64,000 nucleotides of DNA from Beaufortia kweichowensis. Taxonomy: Eukaryota > Chordata > Actinopteri > Cypriniformes > Gastromyzontidae. The DNA lies in the NCBI GenBank assembly GCA_019155185.1, contig CM032808.1, positions 3,468,492 through 3,532,491 on the forward strand, given 5' to 3'. Positions within the stretch are counted from its first letter, which is position 1. Each line of letters starts with the position of its first letter. Under the pieces are notes generated by a model. The model was given only the letters and a program-made list of their open reading frames with translations. It was not told the origin of the DNA and did not search any database. Both the position numbers and the translations under genes were made by a program. Shown here piece after piece: positions 1 to 11,600 of this stretch.

Positions 1-93
1 ATTTGCTATTTGCATATGTTATTATTGTATACTGTTTTATAATGTACTACAATACTGAGGTGCCGATAATTGCCACTATTTGCAATAAGTAGT

Positions 94-1470
94 ATCCATC
101 CATCCATCCATCCATTTTCCTCCGCTTATCCGGGACCGGGTCGCGGGGACAGCAGTCTAAGCAGGGACGCCCAGACTTCCCTCTCCCCAGACACTTCCTC
201 CAACTCCTCTGGGGGAACCCCGAGGCGTTCCCAGGCCAGCCGAGAGACATAGTCTCTCCAGCATGTTCTGGGTCTTCCCCGGGGCCTCCTCCCGATGGGA
301 CATGCCTGGAACACCTCCCTTGGGAGGCGTCCGGGAGGCATCCGAAACAGATGCCCAAGCCACCTCAGCTGGCCTCTCTCGATGTGGAGGAGCAGCGGAT
401 CTACTCCGAGCTCCCCCCGAGTGACCGAGCTCCTCACCCTATCTCTAAGGGAGCGCCCGGCCACCCGGCGGAGGAAACTCATTTCGGCCGCTTGTATCCT
501 GGATCTCACCCTTTCGGTCATGACCCAAAGCTCATGACCATAGGTGAAGTAGGAACGATAGATCGACCCGGTAATCGAGAGCTTCGCCTTGTGGCTCAGC
601 TCCTTCTTTACCACGACAGACCCGGTACATCGACCGCATTACTGCAGAAGCTGCACCGATCCGTCTGTCGATCTCTCGCTCCATCCTTCCCTCACTCGTG
701 AACAAGACCCCAAGATACTTAAACTCCTCCACCTGTGGCAGGAGCTCCCCACCGACCTGGAGGGGACAAGCCACCCTTTTCGGGCTGAGGACCATGGCCT
801 CAGATTTGGAGGTGCTGATTCTCATCCCAGCCGCTTCACACTCAGCTGCAAACTGCCCCAGTGCCCGCTGTAGGTCCTGGCTTGATGAAGCCAACAGGAC
901 AACATCATCCGCAAAAGCAGAGATGAGATCCTGTGGTCACCAAACCGACCCCTCGATCCCTGGCTGCGCCTAGAAATCCTGTCCATGAATATAGTGAACA
1001 GGACCGGTGACAAAGGGCAGCCCTGCCGGAGTCCAACACGCACTGGGAACGAGTCTGACTTACTGCCGGCAATGCGAACCATGCTCCTGCTCTGGTCATA
1101 CAGGGACCGGACAGCCCCTAGCAAAGGGCCTCGGACCCCATATTTCCAGAGCACCCCCCACAGAACATCGCGAGGGACACGGTCGAATGCCTTCTCCAGA
1201 TCCACAAAACACATGTGGACTGGTTGAGCAAACTCCCATGAACCCTCCAGTATCCTAAAGAGGGTATAGAGCTGGTCCAGTGTTCCACGACCAGGACGAA
1301 AGCCGCATTGTTCCTCCTGTATCCGAGGTTCAACTATTGGACGAATTCTCCTCTCCAGTACCCTGGCATAGACTTTCCCGGGGAGGCTGAGGAGTGTGAT
1401 CCCCTGTAGTTGGAACACACCCTCCGGTCCCCTTTCTTATAGAGGGGGACCACCACCCCGGTCTGCCAGC
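94..1470 (-). mobile_element. Rex3-like (RTE-clade) non-LTR retrotransposon, 5'-truncated and frameshifted
   Basis: The minus strand encodes a reverse transcriptase in three overlapping frames (about 1418-822, 894-532 and 614-126). The first frame shows RT motifs FVDLEKAFDRVP and GLRQGCPLSPVLF. The second shows the thumb-like QVEEFKYLGVLFTSEGR. The third carries the C-terminal tail RIERGQLRWLGHLFRMPPGR-type sequence. The catalytic FADD region falls at a frame change near 900, so the copy is broken. The 3' end on the minus strand is a run of GGAT/CATC tetranucleotides (94-115), the tail known for teleost Rex3 elements. The 5' end stops near 1470, as in the truncated insertions typical of LINEs. 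It lies upstream of the tau last exon, so probably inside a tau intron. The clade is recognised from protein motifs and tail; the exact family name is inferred. Confidence 0.85.
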
Positions 1471-2838
1471 AACAAAATAACGTTGTAAAATAATGACTTT
1501 TTAAACCCTAAAACCCATTAAACCAAATAAACAAAATAATGTTCTTTTCAGAACCATCATATGACCCCTTTTTGTCACAAAATTTTTTTGTCACAACATG
1601 ATTTTTTCATGTTTAGTCATAAAATTTTATCCATTGAAGTTGGGATTACCTGAATGATTATACTAAATTTAAATTTGCTAAAGCTGGTCAGATGGTTTCT
1701 AGTTGCAAGTATGCTTTGCACAAGACTCCGTTTGGAGATTTGTTGTTTTAAATTAAGTGTAAATGTTTACAAAGTGTTTTATGTGTTTTTCTGTAAAGAG
1801 AAAGACATGTTAGTGCTTAATATTAATTTATGCTTGAGATTTAGAAGAGTTTTTGACATTTGAGTTTTGTGTTTACCACTGTATAAAAAGCAGTGCTTGT
1901 GCTTATGCTAATGTTTTTAAACCTAAATTTCTGTTAAAATCTGTAAAACTTAATATCTTGTGAAAAATATATGAACATTTCATGTTACATTACCCTAAAA
2001 TATATAGAGTTAAACACTTTCATCCAAAATGTAAAAGTTTTACATATAAAAATCATGTTAGTTAAATAAACATAAATTAGGAAAGTGAACACATATAAAT
2101 GATGCTGAGTACCCATAACATTATTATGTGCAACTGAACAGATTTGTTTTCAGTGTACACGCATCACACGCCTACAGTAATTTTAACATATTTTTCACTC
2201 AAGAGCTAGTGGTCAGTTTTAGCCTAACTGGGCATGGCCTTCATGATGTTAAAAAGGACTAAACTGATAAAATAATTTAATCCTGCAAAATGTGTGTAGT
2301 TACTGGTGATAAATTACCCACATTTCCCTTGAGCTAAATCTACAATTACCAAAATTAACAAAATAATGTTCACAACAAAATACTGTTCCTAAATGTACTA
2401 CATTTGTAAAGAAATTCATACATTCATCACTACTATGCTGTTGACATAGTTTTGTGTTAACCACAGACATTATTTCAGACATTTAACCAAAAACCTATTG
2501 GTTTTGGGATGATGGAACCAGAAGTGCTTGTTTCTTGGTTTTGCCTACAGAAATACATCATCCCTGCAGCACTCTATAACTGCAGCCATTAATCCCATTA
2601 TGGCCACTAGAGGACAACACTGAAATCAAATTAAATGCCAACAAGAATTTAGATTTGTTCCACTGATCTAGTATTGTTGAGTTTAAAAAAAGTTCTATAT
2701 GTACATGCTTTTTATTTTAGTTAAAGAATCTTAGGACTGCTTTATGCCAAAATAAACCAACATTTGATTCTCTTTTTTTATCTCAAATGTTCTTCACTTG
2801 TTTGATATGTGTGTCTTTCTGTTTATTTTCATTTTTAG
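1471..2838. other. Non-coding DNA before the tau last exon (probable tau intron)
   Basis: This is AT-rich sequence without a convincing coding region. It ends in a pyrimidine-rich stretch and TAG acceptor at 2836-2838. A short piece at about 2541-2578 resembles the right terminus of the inverted-repeat element at 10702-11366 (CCTACA-AAATACATCATC followed by CACTCTAT). Otherwise nothing was recognised. Confidence 0.6.
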
Positions 2839-3036
2839 ATTGAAACACACAAACTGCTCTTCCGCGAGCAGGCCAAAGCACGAACCGACCATGGCGCAGA
2901 AATCGTGTCTCTAGAGGAGTCACCACAGGGCCTGAGCACTGTCTCCTCCTGCGGCAGTATTAACATCGCAGATCCGCCACAACTTTCCACCCTTGCAGAT
3001 GAGGTGTCTGCATCTCTGGCCAAGCAGGGCTTGTGA
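2839..3036 (+). CDS. mapt: Microtubule-associated protein tau, last coding exon (partial gene)
   Basis: After the TAG acceptor at 2836-2838 the exon opens with IETHKLLFREQAKARTDHGA and ends with TLADEVSASLAKQGL and a TGA, giving 65 codons. The IETHK...DHGAEIV block follows the last microtubule-binding repeat in the tau/MAP2/MAP4 family. The final residues match vertebrate tau better than MAP2 (which has a different AEDV/AALAKQGL ending) or MAP4. Tau binds and stabilises axonal microtubules, and this exon is the C-terminal tail. The microtubule-binding repeats and N-terminus lie upstream of the window. The middle of the exon is more divergent from mammals, and the cysteine in STVSSCGSINI is unlike the mammalian tail. 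Teleosts can carry two tau paralogues, and which one this is cannot be told here. Confidence 0.88.
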   Translation: METHKLLFREQAKARTDHGAEIVSLEESPQGLSTVSSCGSINIADPPQLSTLADEVSASLAKQGL

Positions 3037-3651
3037 TTAGATCACATCATTACCGGTCCCCTCCCCACCAGAAAAAAAAATACAAACATTCACATCCACC
3101 TAATATATTACCATTTAAATGAAAGATGCCACTTGTTGCCTCAAAACAATGTCAGGTAACCTCTGGCAAACACTGTTCAATTTTTTAATATATATTTGTT
3201 ATTGGCAAAGGAAGCTGTTTTAACTGTGAATTATGTATGAATTTGTCTGTTTACTTGTCCTTTAATTTAAAGTAGTGCCCATAATAGGACTTTAAGAATT
3301 CATTTCTTCCTTCAATGTCCTTCCTTCAATGACTTGAGTTGATAGCACAAAATTACATTCATGTAGGCCATTTGTTTAAAATTTCTTAGGCATATAATTT
3401 TAAGCTATTTATTTTTATTTAGTAAAATAGTTAGAGAATAGTACTGGAATGATATTGCATGGATTTTGGGTAAAGAGACTTTTTCAATTTGGTTAAATGC
3501 AGGGTTGCAAGATTATGAATAAATTGAGACGCTAATACAAAATTATAACATCAAAAAGTGTCACATATTGAGAATGATTGAAATTTAATCAGTAGTGCAT
3601 TACGTAGTGCATTCAGTGGATGCAAAAGGCTTACAGTAAGTGGAAGAATAG

Positions 3652-3940
3652 TAGGGCTGTCAAACAACTAATTGCAATTTATCTAATCCCAAATAAAAGT
3701 TTACATAATATATGTCTGTGTACTATACATATTAATTTTGTATTTATAAACACATACAAATACATGCATATATTTAAGAAAAATATACAATACATCTAAA
3801 TATTTCCTAAATGTATCTGTATGTGTGTTTTTGTGTTTATAAATACAAAATTTATGTGCACAGTGCACAGACATATATAACGTAAACACAGACTTTTATT
3901 CTGGATGCGATTAATTGCGACTAGTCGTTTGACAGCCCTA
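3652..3940. mobile_element. hAT-type MITE with TAGGGCTGTCAAAC termini
   Basis: The left end TAGGGCTGTCAAAC is matched by the inverted right end GTTTGACAGCCCTA. The flanks AAGAATAG (3644-3651) and AAGAATAC (3941-3948) form an 8-bp target duplication with one mismatch, as expected for the hAT superfamily. The interior is AT-rich with no transposase. Confidence 0.8.
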
Positions 3941-6412
3941 AAGAATACGCTACACATGGCAGCTTTGTATATAGAGCTGTAGGGATTTTGATTCTATCCA
4001 GTTGTTTGTGCTGTTTCCCAGTATTACACCATATTGGGAAAAGATATAAACACTTTTCTTATTCTTCTTGTATTTTTCTGTGATGTGGTATGTTTATAAT
4101 ATAACAGCATTTTTGTGCATAGCGGCATAATAATTTTATTCTTAAAAAATGCTTCCCGTTTGAAGTATTGGCAACTAACAAACCATTTACAAAATATACA
4201 TTAACTTTATTTAACCAAAATGGTCATGACAACTGTTTACTGTTTTAGGACAGGTTGCATGCCAAAAGAACTGAATGATTCAAAGCTTGTGGTGAAAATG
4301 TACAGCCTATGCACTCACAATTTTAAATTGTAAATCGTATTATACACATCAGACATGATAATACAGTAGATTTATTGTTCTTCACAAACAACACACAGTG
4401 GTTTACACAGTGCACAAGCATGCCAGTTAAACTTTTGTGACCATAATATCTCTTCCACTTTTTAACTGTAAAATTCTAGAACTTTCTATTTATTAGATTT
4501 CGATTCAACTGTAACAATGTAATCATTACTTCTATTCAAATTAATGATGTAATGACATCATGTTCTCTTTCCAACACTGTATTATTGCAGATTGGTTTAT
4601 AAGCTTCCAAATACCACATTATCATTTCTCCTTGCATGCATTTCATGTAGGTAGCCTGAGATACTGCGTTGTCTCTTTTACATTTTATGTATATCCTGTT
4701 CTAACTGCTTAATAAAAATGTATGTGAGATAAAAAGCACTATTTAGACAGCAGCCCTTGTTTGTTTGTGTTGGAAATGGATCATTGTAACCTTTAAATAT
4801 TTAATGTTTATTGTGTGTTTATGACTGTTTGTTTGTTGTAAGGACTTGACAGGACCTAAAAAAGCAGAGAAGTTAAAAAGCCCAAGCTTGCATCACTTTA
4901 ATCTGCATGCCAAGTTGTTTTTACATGAAATGGCAACACGTTTCATGAACCTGAGTTACGATGGTATAAGGGAAAAAGCAAAATTATTAAAGTTGTGGTG
5001 TTGTAAGGGGCTATTTAAAAGTTATTTAACTGACAAAAAGGATGAATACAGTCAGTCCTGGTTTAAATGTCTCACCATTCTGATGTTGCCATCCTGATGT
5101 CATTGACTTGCACCATTTTTGCAGTGTTAAATTAGCTTGGAAACTGATTGTCAATATTGTTCATGTGGTTTTTACTAATATATAAATGAATTGTATTACC
5201 TGGTTTACAATAATTCCTGTTGATGTATATGTGACTTTGGAAATAAAGAATATTAAAGAACATAATGTTGCAACAATAATTATTGTACTTGGACAGAAAA
5301 CTTGACTTGAACATCAAATTTGATGACTTTTTATACACGTTTGCAAAATTCATAAAAATTGAAATATGAAATTAATATTGAAATATATATTCAAATATGA
5401 AATATGAATAAATTAATATTGTTTGATTTTTTTAACCCCCATCAAGATATATTCATAAAAATATTCATCCATATCCTGGTCAAAAAATTACTTTAATCAT
5501 TTTACTGACCAACTAATTCTGGTCTGGCTTCAGTGAGGCCACTATTTATAATTTTAAATAATTTAGAAAAGATAAAATAACACTTTTATTAGCAATTCAC
5601 CAGCTTACCTCAACATTTAATTGGCTTGTGGCAGGGAAAATGTATTATGGCCAGCTACACCATGTTATAAAAGTACCTTGCTGAGTCACCTTACCTATAA
5701 CCCCTAAACACTCAGACCTCTAAATTTGGCTAACGGTGAAGCAGAGGTTGTCTCAGTAAACCTCCATGAATACCATATACCATAAACCATACCATAAACC
5801 TCCATGAATACCATATACCAGCTGGTTCTGGCATCCAAAGCTCTGACATTCTTTAGTCCTGGGCCTGGATTTTCTCCTTTTTAGTGGCTTACAGATAAAT
5901 GTATTTGAGTACATTCATACATTCTAAAGTCCTGATGTGGATTTCCTATTTCAAGCAGTGCAAGTATACCTCAGAACAGATCCCACCTGGGAAATGAAAA
6001 TGGAACACAAGTCAGAGTCTCTTTCTTGAGTTGAATTCCTCTCCACAACCTAAATTTACATGACAGTGTAAACTGACAGTGCTGTAAATGAAGACCACTT
6101 TGGAAAGCACCAGCTACATCAAATCCTGGAGGCCAAACCACAGTGCATGCAGTGCATGGGACAGATCAAACAAACAATCACAAGTTTTATTTCTTAAATA
6201 TAACTACAAACCCTCACTTATTAGTAAGCTATGTGCCAAGGTGTCAGTAGAATTACCCCCATTAACATCCAGATGCAGATCTAGACCACTGGTGATCATA
6301 GCAACTTTTCAAGATAAGACTGTTTTACAACCTAAAGAAATGTAAGGATTCATTCCTGTTTCACCAACGTTGGGAAACACAAAGAAGCTCATCTTTGAAA
6401 CTGATATACAAT

Positions 6413-6660
6413 ACTGTGCAAAAGTCTGAGGCACGTTAATATTTTTAACCCAAAAAAATGGTTGATCTTTTGCTGTAATGTGTCAGTAGACAAAATCAGT
6501 TTACATTTCCAAACATTTCGTTTGCCATTATTTGTAATAATCCAGTGAGATTTGTGTATGCACAAGAAGTCTGACAACAGCTGGTTGCTTCACACATAGA
6601 TCTGTTCTCACAATCATCAAGTCTGTCTATTATGACATGAAATAAGAAAAATAATTGTGC
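6413..6660. mobile_element. Tc1-like terminal fragment
   Basis: The sequence begins ACTGTGCAAAAGTCTGAGGC, the kind of terminus seen on a common teleost Tc1 family, and is followed by AT-rich degenerate sequence. Only one end is seen and there is no transposase frame. A related terminus opens the longer Tc1 relic at 24896. Confidence 0.4.
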
Positions 6661-7860
6661 AGAAAAATGTTCGGGTAAGTGTACCAGTTAAACCCATGTA
6701 CCTTTCAAGCCCACTTTCAACTTTCATATTTTATGCTGTTCAATATTTGTACAAATAGTACTTTATAATTTTCATTTTCTTTTAAATGGAAAGATGATTT
6801 ATTTTAAGATTGAGAAAGCTTCTCAAGATATTAATTCTCTACTGCAAAGATAATAAACCCAAGAGGCGAAACTCTGATCTGGTGAAAATGCCAACTGGAA
6901 AACAGCAATCAATCACATTTTGGTTGCAATGAAACATTCTACTGGCTTTTATTTCTTGTCAATATAAGTTATTGGTATGACCAGTGCATTACTCTGTATA
7001 CACAATGTGGCAAGGACAATACGCTGGCGTGGTGACATCTGCTGGTAAAAACGGTTTAATGCATTGAGGGTGACAAACTATTTACCATTGTTTTCATTTA
7101 GGTGTAATCCACTAAATGTAATTTAAAATACCATTTATTGCATCAATTCCATTTTAGTACTGAATAACAATTACACCCACTATCCTGTTTAAAAAAGTTT
7201 ACATTTACCTGGCTCTTATATTGGCTCTTGTGTTGCCTTTCTGAAGGTCAGGGAGTGTTGGCACCTTTTGCATTAGCTGAGTGTATTTGATGTGTAAACC
7301 TAAAACCATTACTCAAGTGGGCATTTATCAGTTGATCATTTTAGTTTTAATTTCACATTGATCAAATATCAATAATTTACAACCATTTAGGTAATACGTT
7401 ATTAGTTGTAAAAATGTTTAAATATTTTACAACTATTTACAACTAAATATTTAAGTTCATTTCTAAATTCTAAATAATAGTAACAATAGAACATTTCAAT
7501 TACACCTCATATTACAGATCAATAATAAAGCTTGTTATTGGGGTAGGCTACACCTGTATTATTACTATTATTTTATGTTATAATAACAAGGCTGTAACAG
7601 GAAACATCTTAAAAAATATTTCTCAGTGTTTGGTAATAAAAGGGTGTGGGGAGCAAATCTAAAGTAGAAACTCCAAACAATAAATGTTATGCCCTCCTGT
7701 CATAAAGGATTGTCCTACATCCCTGAACGTGGACAATCTGTGAATGTCCCCCCAGGTTCTGACCATTTTGAATGAATAGAGAGTGCACTGTTTTCCGGGA
7801 ATAGCGTTTGCTAGTGGCTGGTGCGGAGGTGGGGTGGATTAGACTGGCGTGAGCTCCAGC

Positions 7861-7862
<2 letters not shown>

Positions 7863-7908
<46 letters not shown>
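7863..7908. repeat. (GA)n microsatellite upstream of prr12
   Basis: An uninterrupted GA/TC dinucleotide run of about 46 bp lies about 750 bp before the prr12 start codon. Such tracts can bind GAGA-type factors and are length-polymorphic; any regulatory role is inference. Confidence 0.95.
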
Positions 7909-7912
<4 letters not shown>

Positions 7913-7919
7913 GCCGCCT

Positions 7920-8661
7920 TCAAAAATGGCGTCTTCGAGGGAAAATGACTAATATTTTGAAAAAAGCAGGCCTCGATGTCGACGTTGAACTAAATTGCAC
8001 TGGATTTAAGTCAATACAGTCGACTCGCTCGAATTCAACTCAAACGAAGGAAAAGCAGCAGGATTTATTGAATACAGAGCAACACCATCATATTTTGATG
8101 TGTCGACAGAGTTAGCGTTTGTGCTAGCTTGCAACGCAATTTTCAGGTGCAATTGGAAGTGTTTCATTTTCCATTTGTAAAACATGTAAGCGTCATATAC
8201 GCATACAGTAATCTTACATGCGTAATGTAGCCGTCTCAGCTTGATACATATAACATACGTCTAAGTGAAGAAAAGGGAGGTGAAACAAGGCAAAGGACAT
8301 ATAAAGTCGAATGCGTTTGTCAGTAGTTTATCTGTAACCAGGTCAAACAAAATTATCTGTCAGAGACAAGCATTGGGAGTGCGACTGGAGCATGGCATCA
8401 ATTAATTTGATTAATTTTAAATGAGAAAAGGCTGCAAAGGAGGTGAGTTATTTTTTCGAGGTGGTCGGTGAACAACCCCCTCTATCACGCACTCATCTCC
8501 TCCCTCCATTTCCCTCTCCCTTTTCAAATGCTATTTTTCACTCTTTAAGGATTTAGTCGTCTCTTACTAGGAATAATGATAAACAATTGACACCTGGATC
8601 GTTGTCCTGTGCAAAAAACTGCACCTGAATCGTTTGCTTCATCCACGCATACTTGAAAGCA
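7920..8661 (+). promoter_or_regulatory. Putative prr12 promoter and 5' UTR region
   Basis: Just after the GA tract is AAAAATGGCGTC (about 7923-7934), close to the YY1 motif AANATGGCG; it also opens a very short upstream ORF. The stretch has more CpG dinucleotides than its surroundings. A donor-like AG|GTGAGT at 8442-8443 could end a non-coding 5' exon. The transcription start is not determined. Confidence 0.4.
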
Positions 8662-11600
8662 ATGGATAGAAATTACCCGGGAGCTGGGTTTGGTGATTTG
8701 GGCGCAGGAGCCGGGTGGACCTACGACAGATCAGCCAAAGCAAGGTAAGCGTGCAGCCATGCTAAATTTCGTGAATGATATCCGCTTGTACTGTGAAAAC
8801 AGACTATAATCTGGCCTAATCGTGAACCCATGCATTTGCATCTGACTCTGACGATGTAATTGCGTGGGATGGATACTAGTGCAGTCATTGTTATTTAAAT
8901 AAGCTACGGTTTGCAAGTTTAAAAACGTAAGTGTGATTGATGGGTTGCATCGACAGAGGGAAGGAAAGATGGGGAGGAAAAAGGCGTGCGCACTGCTGTG
9001 TTGGGGGTTGGGGTGCTTGGTGAAGAGTGGGGTTGCACGATTTTTTTGCCTATAATGATTAAGGGTTTGTTCATTCCATGGGTATGTTAATTATTCAACT
9101 ACAGCGATTTTCTCGAGATACTGCAATAATATTTGAACTAGGCAAATTACAAAAGATAAATTGTACGTCAGTTGTTACAGTTGCATTATTTGTGCATTTG
9201 GTACTGTGTGAGCATTCTTGAAATGTTGCAATTAAAGGGAAATCATAAATTTGATCGTTTTACTAAAACGTGTAAACAATGCTGCGCGGCCTCTTCAGAT
9301 GGGACCAAGTGGCCTGTTTAATATGGAAAGCCAAGGTATTTAGATATATGTGAATTTTACCACTTAAACAACACATTAACAATATATAGTTGACGTGTTT
9401 ACGTATTGTCAACGCTATGGAAAGATAATGTGACCTGCAGTGGTGGTTTTAGCTTGCATGGCGCCCTGGGTCAACCCCCCTCTTAGGGCCGCCCCCTCAG
9501 AACACAACACCAACACACTTCAACTTACACTAGATTTAAAACAATACAGACAAATAACAATATATAATAATTTATTTCTTTATTCATTTCAGTTTATTTT
9601 TATTTCTAAAATAAATGTATTACTTGCAATATGGAACAATCTTTGCAAAAATGAAATTAGTTATTTTGTGTTTATTTTGCAGAGATGCACACATAAACGT
9701 GTGTATTATACACTCCCTCAAACACACACACACACACACATGAAGTTTCAGAAGTGCCCCTGAATTTGCACAAAATACAGCATATTAGTCTGATGCCCTA
9801 AATGCATTTGTTGCATAATTACTATGAATATACACAATTAATGCATGTTATTATGCACACTATACAATTGAATAAACTTTCAGAATAGGAACCAAAGAAC
9901 TATATAACCTACTTGGCGTTGACGGCATTACAGAAAAGTTAACGTTTAAAGGCTTAAGCTTTTTCTCGATTCTAAAATCGCATTTACACGCATATTGACA
10001 AACGGTCACAGGCGAATTATAAACTTTAATGATGAGACAGCACTGGCCCGACAATCCAGTCTACTGTCCTGAGCGTTGCCCACGCTGGCCCCGGGCCATT
10101 GGGCAGTCCTTATTGTCGAGCCTTGTGTTTGCATAAAAATTTGTCAAGACAGATATTTTTGAACAGTAATTCTGTGTATATATGTGTAATCAGGATGTGT
10201 CAGTAAGGGTGAGTGAGATCATTTGTGACTTTTTTAAGCATCAATCAGGTCTTACACTATCACTCTTAATGACTCTTTTAACATCAAGCAAGTCCTGCAT
10301 TTTTATTTGATCCTGCATGTAAATTTTAAAACCAAAACATCAGCCGCAAGTACTTTGCCTCCAATGAATTGACGCAACTTTTGAATTAGGCATAAGAAAA
10401 CATACAAATAAAGATAATTTTAGGTGTTTAATTACTATTTAGAGCAGTGGAATGTTGACAATTCTTACATCTTTTGCCTGTAGCTCGAAATTAGACTGTG
10501 CGCATTATGGCATTGTAACACATCAACAACACTTTAAAGTAAATGAAACACTACACTACATTTTATAAGATGATTTAGTTCCCCATAATAGAAGATAGTC
10601 TTAGCATCTGTTCATTTTAAGGAGGAAAATTCTTATTGTAAAATAAATATACCACAGTTTATTTATTGCTCTAATGCTCTAATTGTAAATTCTTCAGGCT
10701 CATAGAGTGGTCCAGAGATGACATATTTTTGTATGCAAAACCCAGAAGCGAGTTAACATTTTAGCACTTCCAGCTCCGTTGCCCCAAAGTCAATGGGATT
10801 TTTTTAATGGGTTTTTGGTGAAATGTCTCAAATAAGGTTTACAGTTAACAAACACTCTAAATATGTTTACGTTTTATTCTACGACATAAAACACACCAGT
10901 AGTAACGCGCTGGTGCTTTTTAAAGCAAAAGCTTTTTTAAAGCTAAAAGGGACTACAGTTGTCGGGATGGTAAGAGCTGTTTTTTTTTTGGGCGAATTGG
11001 TAAATGGTGTGCAAACACGGTACACAATCCAACATAGTACACTAAAACATAATCTTTAAAGTTTATGTAGGGCACAATCATCAAGGAAGTTTGTGGAAGC
11101 TTGGTGATGGTGACATTGAAGTCACGACCGTGGTGTAGTCAATTTGTAGCCTTCAGTTAACTTTTTATATCTGACTATTGTATTTAGGCTTCAAAATGTA
11201 CAAAGAGAGTGTTAACTTGTAAAGATTATCTTGCCAGACAAAACGTGTAAGTGTCATAACCGTTTGTTAATCACAGAGCTTATTTTTTGCGATTTTCCAA
11301 AAGTCTATGGGTGGCACTAACTTCCGGGTTGGCCTACAAAAATACATCATCTCAGGACCACTCTATTAAGTATGCCAGGTTTTTGGTGTTTGAGTGCTGC
11401 TGATCACCGCCCCCTTCTGGAGAGAAAGAGCAGAGACTGCATGTGTGCGCTACTACTAATCCACTGCGTCTTAAGCGGTTCAGATGTCAGGAGTTTATAT
11501 AGGTTAATAAGGAGTTAATATTAGGGATGCAACAATACAGTTAGCCCACGGTTCAATACATACCTCTGTTTTTAACCACGGTTTTTGGTTCGGTTCGGTT

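Larger units (their letters stand above)
3037..8661. other. tau 3' UTR and tau-prr12 intergenic region
   Basis: The first part is probably the tau 3' UTR; AATAAA-type signals occur near 4711 and 5240. A hAT-type MITE sits at 3652-3940. A 24-bp segment (AACCTCCATGAATACC...) is directly repeated at about 5758 and 5797. A Tc1-like terminus (ACTGTGCAAAAGTCTGAGGC) begins at about 6413 and decays by about 6660. From about 7800 to 8661 the sequence is richer in CpG and forms the putative prr12 promoter and 5' UTR. Open frames here (for example 4846-5097) have no recognisable protein content. Confidence 0.55.

Noticed and set aside
4846..5097. 83-codon open frame after tau
   Set aside because: No recognisable motif, no splice context or codon pattern, and it lies in a probable UTR or intergenic stretch.
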